Source of the DNA: Dipodascopsis uninucleata var. uninucleata
Taxonomy: Eukaryota; Ascomycota; Lipomycetes; Lipomycetales; Lipomycetaceae
NCBI GenBank assembly: GCA_030568195.1
Contig: JAJLTO010000018.1
Span: 165,733 to 229,732, forward strand
Reading direction: 5' to 3'
DNA: 64,000 bases
Translations under genes and position numbers: made by a program
Shown here: positions 33,552 through 44,929 of the stretch, piece after piece
Layout: every line of letters begins with the position of its first letter
Numbering within the stretch: the stretch's first letter is position 1
The notes under the pieces: model-generated
Database searches by the model: none
What the model was told of the DNA's origin: nothing
What the model saw: only the letters and a program-made list of their open reading frames with translations

Positions 33552-34210
33552 ATGGTGCCTAAAAGCAAAGGGAAGATTTCAAATAAAGTACTAACAAAAG
33601 GGGAGAAAGAAGATATAAAACTGAAACCTGCAAATGCATTGAAAGTAAATGCTTTCTACGTTAGATACAACAAGTCTGGTTTGCCATGGCTAACACTGTA
33701 GTGCGACAGGTCAGGCATATTTTATGTGAGAAATACTCGAAAGCTACGGAAGCAGTAGAAAAACTAAAGCAGGGAGCAAAATTTGATGCTGTAGTATGTT
33801 AAGTACAATTTTTTTTTCTTTAGTCATTTAGCTATATGTACTAACATATCAATGATCTTTGAGGCTCGAGAGTATTCCGAAGATAAAGCAAGATCTGGAG
33901 GGGATCTAGGATGGAAACCACGAGGCAGCCTAACGAGAGTGTTCGAAGATGCTGCATATGCGCTGCAGCCAAGTACAGTTGATAAGGTAATATGCTGTAT
34001 CCTACTATTTGTATCTTTTTAGATAATTTATAGAGGCAAGCTGACGATCTATAATAAGCCAATATACACTTTTCCTCCAGTGAAATCTTCCTTTGGATAT
34101 CATATTATAATGGTAGTATATTAATATTATTTGTTATTTGGACGCAAAGAGATATACATTTAGATAAAGATATATTTTAACATGAATACCAGGTTGAAGC
34201 GAGACGTTAA
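33552..34210 (+). CDS. PIN4: parvulin-type peptidyl-prolyl isomerase, Par14/PIN4 family
   Basis: Five exons: 33552-33644, 33710-33793, 33864-33986, 34059-34112 and 34193-34210, all phase 0, giving 123 residues. Branch sites (GCTAACACTG, GTACTAACAT) support the first two introns. A basic N-terminal tail ([21 protein letters not shown]) precedes the parvulin domain from residue 32: [53 protein letters not shown], ending VEARR. The active-site histidines and SGGDLGW match human Par14, and the Pin1-type WW domain is absent. Par14 enzymes act in ribosome biogenesis and chromatin. Note that the unrelated budding-yeast gene also called PIN4 is an RNA-binding protein. The last coding exon is only 18 nt. 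Confidence 0.93.
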
Positions 34211-34526
34211 GAGACATTTGTTACGACAGCTTTGAGCACTCAAGACTCGTGTACAGCACTGTTAACTTAATAAAGAGAGATTGGTTGGTTTATTATGCTT
34301 GAATAAAATTTCTACTTGTATGATTTCACTGTTGTGCTTATTATAAGGTGAATAAGACGAACGATTTATCAAAATATTGAAACAACCAGAATCAGATTGC
34401 CAATCAAATAAATCTTCATTTCTTCTCATTGTGGTAATGCGCACAGTAAATTACTATTAACGTAACGAATATGTAAATTTATTTCTCACGATATTAAAAT
34501 GCCATAATCAATATTGACAGTGTTCA
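34211..34526. other. convergent intergenic region
   Basis: 3' regions of the parvulin (plus) and F-box (minus) genes. No gene seen. Confidence 0.6.
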
Positions 34527-36522
34527 TTACATAATAGAACACGACTGTCTAGTAGCTGATCGGCTAGATCCTCTTGCACTCATGAGTCTCTGCGGAAACA
34601 AGTTATCATCGTCACCGGCACTCACTGACAGTTCCTCTAGTAATGCAGCTCGTCTCACTCTACTCATCGGTCTACGTGCCGGTAATATAGACCCTATAAG
34701 AAAGCCTACCGCTCCATTTGGACCAATCTCAGAAAGCACCTCAGAGTCCATGGCCTTGGCAGCGTTCTTATTACCAATTATAATTCCTGTTGGAAGCACC
34801 TTCTGTGCATACTCTTGCAACTTATAATCAGGATCATCCGTCATAAACTCTGCCCAATCCTGCTCTAGATCTACTGCATGATCAAATTGACCCTTCAGCA
34901 ATCGAGTCATATGATGATCTACAATCCTCTGCCATCCAAAGTAACATTTAAGCTCTATGAATCCAGAAGGAAACAGAACCTGTTCATCGGAAATCTCCAG
35001 TTCCTTAGTTCCATCGACTTCATCCTGTGGTCCATTCTTGCTTACAGTCATCTCATTCAGCTTGAATTTACGAGAGTCTGATTCTGCATTAAGCTTAGAT
35101 TCATTGAGCTCTTTCTTGATTTCAATGGCAATCCGCTCCGAATTTCGTCGCATAACATTTAATACACTTTCCCATGTTATTTCCGGGCAATCGTAAACAG
35201 TCATACGAAGAATGACCCCAGAAAAATCTTCCTGCTTTGGCATAGCTATCAAATTTCGGTTGATCAGAGGTACAAGCTTTTTAAATAAGCCTAACACTCT
35301 GTCTCTTGTGATTTCAACTGCGTAATCGAGGACTTTATCAGATACTCTTGTATTATCAATTTCCAGATTTTGTAAAAGAGGACATTCCTTGATAAGCTTT
35401 ATAGCACCTTCGTCTGTCAAATTCCTGCAATTTGAGAATTGGCCATGTTTGAATGAGCGCCTGCAATCAAAATTGCAAATATACTCTAAAGTACGATCAG
35501 ATATCTCAAAACAGTCTTCACAGTCAAGAAAACTCAACTGCGGGGTAGACTGGAGTAAGTGTCGAAAGCCATCATCAGTGATTGCAGGAAGACCTGCTAG
35601 CTCGATTTCTCTCAAGTTTGGCATTACATAAGCTAAATCTATTAGAGACTGTGAGGTAAGTGCAAAACAGTAAGATAAGTTCAAGTATTCAAGTCTCTTC
35701 GGCTTGACTCTCGGTCTATTGGTTGCAAAATCATTTCGTATAGGCTCAGTCGAACCGTGAACGAATATCCTAATGCATTCATCACGTAACGACGAGCAAG
35801 ATGCCAAAGAAAGCCGTTTTAAACAGTTAAGATCATGTAGCTCTTTCATAAAGCTACCATTATCAACACCTCGGCAACCTGCAATACGCAGATCGTTTAG
35901 CTGACGACAATTGCGTAGAATGTGAACTAAGCCTGTAGCATCCATACCACAGCACCACGAAAGATCCAAAAACTGCAAATTGTGGCAGTACATACCCATA
36001 GTTAGACATCCTGTATTATTAAATGTAGAAAGGCTTGAGAAGTCGGAATATATAAGATTTTGGTTTTCTGTTAATAGTCGGCTCAGTGCAGTTTGGTCAA
36101 ACTGTCGGCACCCATCCAGACTGATATATTCAAGGTTTTTCAAGGATTTCGAAATCGTCATCGCGTCATAACTATTCAGTTGCGAACAGCCTCTCAAATT
36201 AAGATCCTTTATGAAAGGTGATGTCAATTTGATAAGCTTTACAAGCTCTTGTGAGGAGATCCTGCGATAGAATGTCGACGTATCGAATGATCTCCATAGA
36301 GATCCATCAAAGCAAAGATCGTGCCATTGCTTGGATACCTATATCTTATCAGCGATCGATCAGATCAAACTAAGTAGCAATCCCTTTTCTAATAGCACCT
36401 ACATTTGAACACTGAACTAATGTAAGAGGTGCGAGATATCTCAAGATTCGAAGCTGGATTTCACGCGGGAGATGATCTATAGACCCAGGATGAGCTTGCA
36501 TGTTAAAGTTATTTGACTCCAT
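34527..36522 (-). CDS. F-box/leucine-rich-repeat protein (SCF substrate adaptor)
   Basis: The exons are 36403-36522 and 34527-36338 (minus strand), giving 643 residues. The intron (GTAGGT...GATATAG) joins TLVQCSN to VSKQWHDLCFDGSLWRSFD, completing an F-box at about residues 17-60 (LPREIQLRILRYL). Cysteine-containing LRRs follow to about residue 330 (DLNLRGCSQL, YISLDGCRQF, FLDLSWCCGM, DLRIAGCRGV, YLNLSYCFAL, EIELAGLPAITDDGF, LEIDNTRVSD). The arrangement matches fission yeast Pof2 and Grr1-type adaptors, which recruit substrates to the SCF ubiquitin ligase through Skp1. The C-terminal 300 residues have no repeats: they include FIELKCYFGWQRIVDHHMTR and a tail with Arg/Ser patches. The substrate is unknown. 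Confidence 0.9.
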
Positions 36523-36937
36523 GGTAGCGGCAGATTCTCTATCCTACTAAGGCACTAAGTCTCTATTCCCTTCCACATAGTCTTTACTATAGCGGACTTA
36601 ACTACATTAGATTCCTTGTAAAGAAGCCTCGATTACGCTGTAATGCTCCTGATGTATGCTCTGGCACAAAATTTAAATTTACTCTTCTGTTGGGAAGTAC
36701 TGAAGTTAAATAAATCTACAGAGTAATAATTGAAAAATGCCAATGTGTACGGCAATGCAATAAACCAAGGATAAAATAAGTATCACACAATGAATTACTG
36801 TTTTGTGAAAACTCGAAATTGAGCAAAGCTTCTAGCTATACAATGTAATTAAGATATACCAAAATTTAATACGTGAAAGATCCAAACAAATACCTAGCTT
36901 AGTTTCAGAATCGAAATCCAATGACATAAACTTGGTT
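36523..36937. other. intergenic, no gene seen
   Basis: Promoter side of the F-box gene and 3' end of the lipase gene. Nothing recognised. Confidence 0.6.
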
Positions 36938-39900
36938 CTAAAGACTCGCCTTTCTCAAACGTCCACGCGCTGACACTGCAGATTGGTAGCGGGACCTAGA
37001 TGGCGATGCCACAGTTGAAGATAGAAACTTTCGGTTGGACGTAGCTAATTGGACACTAGTAGTAACACCAGAAGGTAAGCGAGCGATTCCTGGCACTATG
37101 ATAGACGATGAGTCACCGTCGTAACGTAGTGGCCAATAACTTTCTTTAAGTACAGCCGTTTGTCCTGTTCTTCCAGTTTCGGAGACTGCCGCAGTTTCGC
37201 AGACTGATGACGAGTTTTCACCAGATCCACTGTCCACGCGCAAAGTAGGCTTACTCTTGAAAGGTTCAAGAGATTGCTCTTGCTCTACACTAGGCGGCAG
37301 CGTCAAGTTGCTGATGCTGGAGCCCAGCTGGAGCATCGCTTGTTCTCCTTTATAATGGCTAGGTACATAACTGAAGGGGTATTCCAATTTGATATCGGAA
37401 GATGATTTCAGTCTTGTCCGTGGACTATCCATGTGAGAAGCAGCATTATTCTCTGAGAGGTCACCTATGCCATAGGGAAATTCTGAGAATGATCCAGGAG
37501 TCGCTGGTTGAGATTGCGTGTATCTCTTATTCCAAGAACGACGCTGCGAATAATTGAAGTAATTATATAAATGGCCATCATATCCACTACTAGAACGCCG
37601 AGAGTATGGTATCGGAGGCGAAGTTGGCATGCTACGCAGCAGCGGCATACTGCGCTTATGTGAAAAATTCGCTTGACCAAATTTTGAATCACTCAGAGTT
37701 AAAGCAGGGCTCCCAATATCGAAATCAGTATCATCCGGTAATTTTCCCATTGCATATGGGCTCTGTACATCATTTTCGTCTGAGAAGTCAAAATAGTCTT
37801 TGCGTGATGATTCTACGTTGCCATTACTCGACTCGGTTGGTTGAGCACATAAGGATTCACTCAGATCAAGATCAGAAACCTTTAGCGTCTCTTTGTTTTT
37901 TGTGTCAGTATCTATCTCATTATGCAAACGATTTAGCTCATAGTTCTGCTTCAGCGTAGGATCTTCTCTGTTTTCAAGATAGCAACATGAATTTGGAGAG
38001 TGTATCCTAACTTTGCCTTTTGACTTTTTGGACGCTGTGTTAAGAAATGTACTATTATCGTTTAAATCAGAATTAATATCCGTAGCGACCAATTTCGGTT
38101 TCGGAAAATATGTAGCTGCTTCCAGTAGAGGATTTGTATATCCTTGTTGATCTGTTGAAACTATATGATTATGAGGATTTTGCTTCGAAGTATCACTATT
38201 GTAAGATGCTCTAATACTCTGAAAATTGTTAGAAAAGTTTTGAAGTTGCGGTACTGAAGGATTTCCGTGGGCGTATAGCTCCCTTCCATTTCCGAGAGTC
38301 GCGCTGAATAGCGTGCGAGATCTCAATTCCAGTATAGCAGCATCAAGAGCTAATTCCACAGCACAATGGTTTCGGATGATAGAAATCTTCGGAAAGGTTG
38401 CTCTTTGACCACGCACTTTCGTATTCTCCAAAAACTGAGGAGTAGGGTTCTTCAAAATCTTAGACAGCTCAGAAATGTAAACTTCTGGCAAAATAGTTAT
38501 ATCACCAGAGTATGTCTGTGCTAATACCGACCGGAGTCTAGTGCATAGGCTTGGTAAAATGCCCATTTCAGAGCACATAAGAAGTCTATGCATAGTTTCG
38601 GAAAGTGCTAACTTTAGAACCTTGTCTCTGTAAGTCACTGAAGTACTAATAGCACTTGCACTGCGACCCGCTGCTGACTTCTTTTTACTGCCACCATCTT
38701 CATAGTCCGAGCAATTACTAAATGAAAACAATGAAGCAGACTTTCGATTGACGATATTTTCGTATTGTGAGTCATCAGGTGTTAGTACCGCAGTTCTCAG
38801 GAATGGAATTACATGCGGATTTACTTGCGATACAATGAAATGATTAACATTAAACATTTCATTCAGTCGTGACATTGGCAAATCATTAGCAACTGATCCA
38901 TCAATCCATCTTAGAGGTGAGGGATGCCATGGAATGGGCTTGTTGGTCTTCGGATCTTTCGCCAGCAAAGTATGGGATGAAAACACGAGGGGAACAGAGC
39001 AGGAAGCACAGACAGCAGACCATATATAGACGTTTGGAGATGTAATATAGTTCAATAATCGAGCAGTCTCGTAAAGACTAGCACTTGAAACAGGAATATT
39101 CAGGACACGCCTTGTTCTGTTGTATGCTTCTTGAAAGGTCAATTCACCCAAAATCTCTTGCATTGATTTTACAAGATAAGATATGTCGGTCCAAGCACCA
39201 TGCTTCAGAAAACGAGCAATACGAGTCCAGGATGATTCCTCATGACCAGTTATTTCAAAAACATCTAGATTAAATTTAGAGAAGTCTTCGAGAAGAGTTG
39301 GCAATTCTGCATCAGTCCTTGTACATACTATGGCAGCAATAATACCACCGGCAGAAGATCCAGAAATTATCATGGGTAGCAGGTTGCATTCCAACAAGAC
39401 CTGAACCACACCAGAATGTAGCATTCCCATAGTACCTCCACCCGACAGAAGAAGTGCTGTCCGGCCATAAGCATGTCGAGTTCTTAAAAGCTCATCGAGC
39501 TTCGTATAGTCATTAACATTATTTATACCATTATTAAGGACCGTTTTCAACGATATTTCGCACTCGCTGATATAGTCATCAATAAGCGACTTTGTGCCAA
39601 TGTGTGAATGTAGATATAACTGAGAATTACCAATATCTGCAAAATTGCGACTTAAAGTTGTCCGCAACAAAAAAAGCAGTTTCAGAAAATTTCCACTGGT
39701 CCTTGTTTCTCTCAATTCTTTCAGTCTTTTAGCCACTAGCTTATAGTCATATTTATCTGAAATGGGATTCGATTTCCATTTATCATTACCACAGAGTAGA
39801 TCAAGCTCCTGTGATGCTCGAGCCCATTCATCATAGGAGGTCGCATTCTGTTGCATAACTAGCGCGACTTCCATACGCTTAGCTTCAGAATATCCAACAC

Positions 39901-40129
39901 CACCTGTATCTTCATTGCTCATGCGATCCTTGATTCGCCTTTTCATTTTCCGGGCTATGTCCTCGAAATACTTATAGGCCAGTATCTGGCCTTGCTGAAA
40001 AAACGACATCTCAGAATCAGTTTCTGGGAGATCACTGCACTTAGCACTCTTAACAATATAATTTATATAACTATTCATTTGCACTGACTTATCTCCAGAG
40101 TGATATTTTCTATCTATCAGGAATTTCAT
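36938..40129 (-). CDS. patatin-domain triacylglycerol lipase (Tgl4/Tgl5-like)
   Basis: A single exon of 1063 residues. An N-terminal DUF3336-type block (SYDEWARASQELDLLCGNDKWK, about 98-120) precedes a patatin domain (about 225-430). That domain has the oxyanion loop LSGGGTMGMLHSG, the nucleophile GSSAGG (Ser in SGSSAGGI) and the catalytic Asp in IDGSVANDLPM. The segment NHFIVSQVNPHVIPF after the dyad is standard for fungal Tgl3/4/5 lipases, which hydrolyse triacylglycerol at lipid droplets and also have lysophospholipid acyltransferase activity. The last 450 residues are low-complexity, rich in Ser, Asn and Pro, with many possible phosphosites (SRRSSS, RRSWNKRY), as in Tgl4, whose tail is a target of Cdk1. 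The start ATG is at 40129. There is no clear membrane helix. Confidence 0.9.
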   Translation of the reverse strand: MKFLIDRKYHSGDKSVQMNSYINYIVKSAKCSDLPETDSEMSFFQQGQILAYKYFEDIARKMKRRIKDRMSNEDTGGVGYSEAKRMEVALVMQQNATSYDEWARASQELDLLCGNDKWKSNPISDKYDYKLVAKRLKELRETRTSGNFLKLLFLLRTTLSRNFADIGNSQLYLHSHIGTKSLIDDYISECEISLKTVLNNGINNVNDYTKLDELLRTRHAYGRTALLLSGGGTMGMLHSGVVQVLLECNLLPMIISGSSAGGIIAAIVCTRTDAELPTLLEDFSKFNLDVFEITGHEESSWTRIARFLKHGAWTDISYLVKSMQEILGELTFQEAYNRTRRVLNIPVSSASLYETARLLNYITSPNVYIWSAVCASCSVPLVFSSHTLLAKDPKTNKPIPWHPSPLRWIDGSVANDLPMSRLNEMFNVNHFIVSQVNPHVIPFLRTAVLTPDDSQYENIVNRKSASLFSFSNCSDYEDGGSKKKSAAGRSASAISTSVTYRDKVLKLALSETMHRLLMCSEMGILPSLCTRLRSVLAQTYSGDITILPEVYISELSKILKNPTPQFLENTKVRGQRATFPKISIIRNHCAVELALDAAILELRSRTLFSATLGNGRELYAHGNPSVPQLQNFSNNFQSIRASYNSDTSKQNPHNHIVSTDQQGYTNPLLEAATYFPKPKLVATDINSDLNDNSTFLNTASKKSKGKVRIHSPNSCCYLENREDPTLKQNYELNRLHNEIDTDTKNKETLKVSDLDLSESLCAQPTESSNGNVESSRKDYFDFSDENDVQSPYAMGKLPDDTDFDIGSPALTLSDSKFGQANFSHKRSMPLLRSMPTSPPIPYSRRSSSGYDGHLYNYFNYSQRRSWNKRYTQSQPATPGSFSEFPYGIGDLSENNAASHMDSPRTRLKSSSDIKLEYPFSYVPSHYKGEQAMLQLGSSISNLTLPPSVEQEQSLEPFKSKPTLRVDSGSGENSSSVCETAAVSETGRTGQTAVLKESYWPLRYDGDSSSIIVPGIARLPSGVTTSVQLATSNRKFLSSTVASPSRSRYQSAVSARGRLRKASL

Positions 40130-40868
40130 ATGATGTACTCATAGCATACATAGAGAGGGCGTATACGAGTTTGTGTGTAGAGCCTTATGCAGCGTGTCGC
40201 CGTAAATGTGAAAACGTGCGATCACGCTCTTCTACAGAGATACACTGGGATCATCCAGTTTGCGATACACCTGAGTTAGTTGTAACGTGCGTTTGCCAGG
40301 TGACATCTATTTGTTTTGAAGTGTTTCTTCTGTTAAGCATCAGTCTGCTTGTCTCGTTACTAACGAACAAATTAGACCTAAAAAGCCGGACGTCGTCATA
40401 AGTCGTGTTTCCCTACTATTTGCCTTTTGCGGGGTTCTGCAAATGGCAGCCGTAACAAGAATACCTTAAATGCATAAGATTTGTCAAATCGCCTACTTCC
40501 AGCAAAGTCGGAAGGACCACACGGCCCACAAATTTCTACGATGAACAGTGACTGTTTTTGTAATATAGAGGTTGGTCGCAGAGTACACGACTTCATAGAG
40601 CGTTGCTATAAATGTAAAGCTTCCTAATCATTTTGCTATTTGATTATGATTCGCGTATACTACGAGTAATAACTATGATGACGTAAAACTTAACATTCAG
40701 CCCTAAACTGATGGCGTTCGATTCTGTGTATCTTGCTCCAATCTATAATTTCTGTCTGCTGACTACATATTTTCTATAGGTATTGTAGTTTTCGCTAGAA
40801 AATAGGGTATTTGCACTCATTATCTGGACTAGCAATTGGAAATCTCCTTATATTGTGGAGTTGATGAA
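40130..40868. other. divergent intergenic region, no gene seen
   Basis: About 740 bp between the lipase (minus) and the antiporter (plus). It contains a CRE-like TGATGACGTAAAA near 40676. No gene recognised. Confidence 0.55.
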
Positions 40869-42653
40869 ATGGGAAGGGTTACAGATTATCTTCCCTACGA
40901 AGAACCTACAGTAAGTACAGTACTAATCCAAGGAAGTTTCATATTACTGCTTGTTGTCGTAAACAAAATATTCGATGATATAATACATTGCGGGCTTGTA
41001 GGTCAGATTTTCGTCGGAATCTTCTGGGGAATGCCTCTAGGAAATTTCTTAGAAGTATACTTCCAGAAAGCTATCATGAATCTTGGCTATCTCGGTTTGA
41101 TACTATTAGTCTATGAAGGTAAGTTGTACTAAAGATGAGAGGGAGCGTATATCCTTTGGCATTGGTAAGACTGGAATGTGGATATATTAACGAAAATTGT
41201 TGACTTGTTAATCATCGCAGGTGGTCTAAATGTATCTTTAGCTGGTATGCAGACAAACATGGCTATTTCTTTTATGATTGCCTTTACTGGTGTCTTTTGC
41301 CCAATGGGTTTATCATTTTTGTTGAGGTTTCTCTGCAACGCATCATGGTTACAATGCTTTGCTGCTGGATCAGCTCTATCGTCTACGTCTCTCGGTACCA
41401 CATTCTCAATTTTAGCATCTGCTAATTTTAGCAAATGCAAGCTAGGGAGTGTTATCACGACTGCTGCTGTGATTGATGACGTCTTAGGTTTGGTGTTTTT
41501 GGAGATCGTGTCGACAATTGGAAATAACCAAGGTAGTTTAAACCCGAGCGTTATTGCTAGACCCATTGGTGCTTGTTTTGCTTTGCTCGTTTTAGCAGTT
41601 GTATTTTGCTTGTTTATTGCAAAGCCCTTTCAAAGGTTGGCGATATATCAAGGTGCCTGGAAAATATGGGAACATTTTTGTCTGAAATCCAATGGACTCA
41701 TAAAACTAGAATCCGGCTCATTTGTAATGCAAAATTTATTTTTACTTGGAGTTCTTGCTGCTGCTGGATACTCAGGAACTTCAATTTTGTATGCTGCTTT
41801 TTTGGCAGGACTGATTGTTACTTGGTGGAACAATTCGGTCTCGGAAAGCACAGATCTTCCTTTGTATTCTGGATCATCACTGTTTAAAAAATACTTCTCT
41901 CCAGTACTCAATGCAATACTTACTCCTTTTTTTTTTGGCTCACTTGGATTTTCGATCCCTTTAAAGAGCATGTTTGAAGGAACTATTCTGTGGAAAGGTT
42001 TCGTTTATTTTATCCTTATGACACTTGCAAAGATGTTCACAGGTTTGTGGCTTTTGGATCCTGGTCTATCAGAGTTTCTAGAGAATCCGAAGAAGTCGTT
42101 TTTAATATGGTTCACAAAGTGGTACTGCGCTTTTAGGATATTAGCAGGATCACCTAGCATGCTTATTCAGAGAGCAAGGGATACAGTCGAAATGGGCCGA
42201 TATCTATCTTATTCTGGTGCTTCAGACTTAAGAAATAGTAGCAACAACATAAATACTAATACCCACGAAAGAGGAAACCCCATTTTCATATATAATAACG
42301 AAAGAAGTGATAACGGAAGTGAAGATAGCAAAGCCCTATCAAATGCGGCTATAATTTATCCATCGTTACTACTTTCGACTGCAATGGTCGCTAGAGGAGA
42401 AATTGGTCTATTGGTTGCTTCCGTCGCTATGAGCTCTGGAATTTTTGATAATAATGAAGATATCTTCTTAATAGTTATCTGGTCTATCTTACTTTGTACT
42501 ATAGTGGCGCCCATTTGTGTTGGCTATTTGATTGCTCGTATCAAAAAAGGATCTATCGAAGTGGTGGAAATGGAGTCATCAACTACTCCACAAGATGAAT
42601 TCTCGAGCCGTTCTGAATGGCAAATATTAGGTATATGGGGTAGATCAGAATAA
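40869..42653 (+). CDS. monovalent cation/H+ antiporter, CPA2 family
   Basis: The exons are 40869-41118 and 41221-42653, giving 560 residues. The junction restores LVYEGGLNVSLAGMQ. The upstream TTG at 40836 is not used; ATG gives MGRVTDYLPYEEPTV, matching the usual fungal start. About 12-13 membrane helices are visible. Family blocks include CGLVGQIFVGIFWGMPLG, FAAGSALSSTSLGTTFSIL and the ion-binding region TTAAVIDDVLGLVF, with two adjacent aspartates as in electrogenic CPA2 exchangers, and later TAMVARGEIGLLVAS. The protein would exchange K+ or Na+ for H+ across a plasma or internal membrane. A hydrophilic loop (about 340-395) holds a Ser/Asn-rich stretch. Confidence 0.88.
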
Positions 42654-43579
42654 ATATCTCGAACACTTTTAATTCAAATTGTTTGTTTTGGAATAATTTA
42701 GCGGTTATATTTTCTTTTTTTTAAATAATAAACTAATAATAAAATAATAGAAGAATACCTTTATTTTGACTGGAGAAGTCTATAGTATAGTGAAATGCCT
42801 AGTTTATATTACTACCGCCATGTGACATCTGCTGTACAAGATTGATACAGTGATTACATGACACTTTTTCTGTTCACCAGTATTGGAATACAAGCTGCCA
42901 GTTTTTATAGTGACAGACAACCGAATCATAAAAATTTTGTATATGCATACTCAGAATGATTGTTGTATATCCTCTACTGGGATGTTGCGTATCTGTTAGC
43001 TCTTCGTTGTGTCGTATATTAATATCTCAATAATACATGCATTGTACCTGATCTACGACAGCTATATTATATATATTTATCTTCGTTGTCATTCAAATAT
43101 CAACATATGCATTCAGAGAAATCAAGCAACGTAACTTTTAAGAGATTGCTCACTTAAAGATTCTCAAATATGCTATGCTACTCAAATTTTTACAAACTCC
43201 GAGTACTACTATGGTTGGATTTTTGAATCCCGCAAGCGGTATCACATGAGATCAGTAGAGTTCACTTTTGACGCATGCCGCTATGCTATCCAACGGATCA
43301 AGAGAGACTTGAGATGTCCTAATTTCAATACCGATTGCAATTTTTATTCCTTCTAGACATGGTAACAAGAGTAGTAGCATTTGGCAAAAAGTGATAGTAG
43401 CATCCAGAAAGATGATAGCTAGTATCAAAAAGGCACCTTGTATTATTTCCTCCTTCAATTCCGCGCTATCTCTTTTCTTTTTCTCTACATGAGTTTGATC
43501 TTTAACAGTTGATATGAATACTTGAATACCAGTTTGACACTAATGATATCTTATTCGGAACCATAGCTAATTCGATATA
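42654..43579. other. intergenic, no confident gene
   Basis: About 0.9 kb. A minus-strand open stretch (43252-43458) with a hydrophobic core (AFLILAIIFLDATITF) has no ATG and runs into the promoter of the next gene, so it is not called. AT-rich with poly-T runs. Confidence 0.5.
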
Positions 43580-44929
43580 ATGCCATTTATTTTCGACTCC
43601 ATCACATCTACAGACTCGAGTTCTGTGGATCAATTTGGTAAGCCAATAGAATATCAAGGATTCCTAGATCAATCGTTTGATTCTGCAGTGCAGCTCAATC
43701 TGGAAAATACAAATGATCTGAGCTCGACATTCAAGCCTGAAGCAAGTATCAATGATTTCTCAGATTTACTGAACCAACAAAGTGACTTCTGTGGTCCGCT
43801 ATCTTCCAGCATTGGCGATAACGGTACAGATGTATTCTCTCATCAATATCATGATATCTCTGATGTCATTTTTGCCGACATGGATTTGAATCCTTTGGAG
43901 GCCTGCATGAGTTCCAATGGCTCGTTGTCTTCTAGTGTAGATTCACTAATGGAATCATCAAAGAGATCCTCCAGCTTAACAGACGATTCTGAGATTTTGA
44001 AAAGTAGCGAAGATTCAAAGTTTCTTATGAGCGAATCAGTATTTACTCCGGAGCTTGGAAGAAATGATGAGGGCTTTAAAGTAACCGTCCAGCCAAGTAT
44101 GCTTTCCTCTCGTCTTAGTACGACTGGATCAAGTAGTGGTATGTGGAGTATTGAAGACATCAAGAGTATTCCATCCTTTTCAACACCAGAGTCACTTGAT
44201 GGTTACGTGAACTCCTCGTCATCCTCTGCACCGTCGTCACCTTCGCACATGACACTCGATCGCAAACATATGGACTCTATCCATACCACAGAATTATTGT
44301 CTCACAATGTTCATCGTCCACTCTTCTCACAAAAAAGCGATAACAGCCAAGGATTTACTACTCCAAGTACAACGGCAAATCAGAACACAATGCTTCACTC
44401 ATATTTGCAGAGCAAGCGCCAATCTGGGAGCCCTAACAATGCTAATGTTGTAGGATCAATAAATCCTCAGCAGGTTTTTGCTTGGATGAACTCGGTGTCT
44501 GGAAAGTGCCGTGACTCCTATCATACTGGTGCAGAATTCAAAAATTTTGCAGTCATGGACTCGTTATCGAAGACAGCTTCCGTCAGGATAAATAGCCAGG
44601 CAAGCCAGACCTCTACCCGAGGCAGAAGATCTTCCAGACAAAAGAATTATGAAAATATGAAAGATCTCATACCACCACCACCAAAATCATTGAGCTATAT
44701 GAAACTGGAATATATGTATTCCGTATTTCAGGCGGATGATGATAAAATGATGGATGTTGCCGAAGATCTATATGTAATGTATAATCCTGTATCTATGTCA
44801 TTCAATAATTCAGCGATATATAGTGCTTATAACCAGCGTCCTGTTGAGTTCGAACATGCTACTTGGAACGACTGGATCAAGATCAAGAATGGGGTTGCGA
44901 AATCTGGATCAAGCAAGTACAAGGACTAG
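43580..44929 (+). CDS. serine-rich protein of unknown function
   Basis: A single exon of 449 residues from ATG (MPFIFDSITSTDSSS). Most of it (1-320) is low-complexity Ser/Asp/Asn-rich sequence, resembling an activation or disordered regulatory domain. The C-terminal third is better ordered: a basic patch (TRGRRSSRQKNYENM), the run IPPPPKSLSY, then MKLEYMYSVFQADDDKMMDVAEDLYVMYNP and FEHATWNDWIKIKNG. I do not recognise any domain. No signal peptide or membrane segment. It could be a nuclear regulatory or adaptor protein, but that is a guess. Confidence 0.6.
   Translation: MPFIFDSITSTDSSSVDQFGKPIEYQGFLDQSFDSAVQLNLENTNDLSSTFKPEASINDFSDLLNQQSDFCGPLSSSIGDNGTDVFSHQYHDISDVIFADMDLNPLEACMSSNGSLSSSVDSLMESSKRSSSLTDDSEILKSSEDSKFLMSESVFTPELGRNDEGFKVTVQPSMLSSRLSTTGSSSGMWSIEDIKSIPSFSTPESLDGYVNSSSSSAPSSPSHMTLDRKHMDSIHTTELLSHNVHRPLFSQKSDNSQGFTTPSTTANQNTMLHSYLQSKRQSGSPNNANVVGSINPQQVFAWMNSVSGKCRDSYHTGAEFKNFAVMDSLSKTASVRINSQASQTSTRGRRSSRQKNYENMKDLIPPPPKSLSYMKLEYMYSVFQADDDKMMDVAEDLYVMYNPVSMSFNNSAIYSAYNQRPVEFEHATWNDWIKIKNGVAKSGSSKYKD

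Noticed and set aside
40836-40868. Longer N-terminus of the antiporter from TTG
   Set aside because: TTG is not a normal fungal start; the ATG at 40869 matches the family N-terminus. Likewise 50683 and 56309 were not used as starts.
43252-43458. Hydrophobic minus-strand ORF
   Set aside because: No ATG in the open frame, which extends back to a stop in the promoter of the next gene; no splice donor or acceptor pair supports it.
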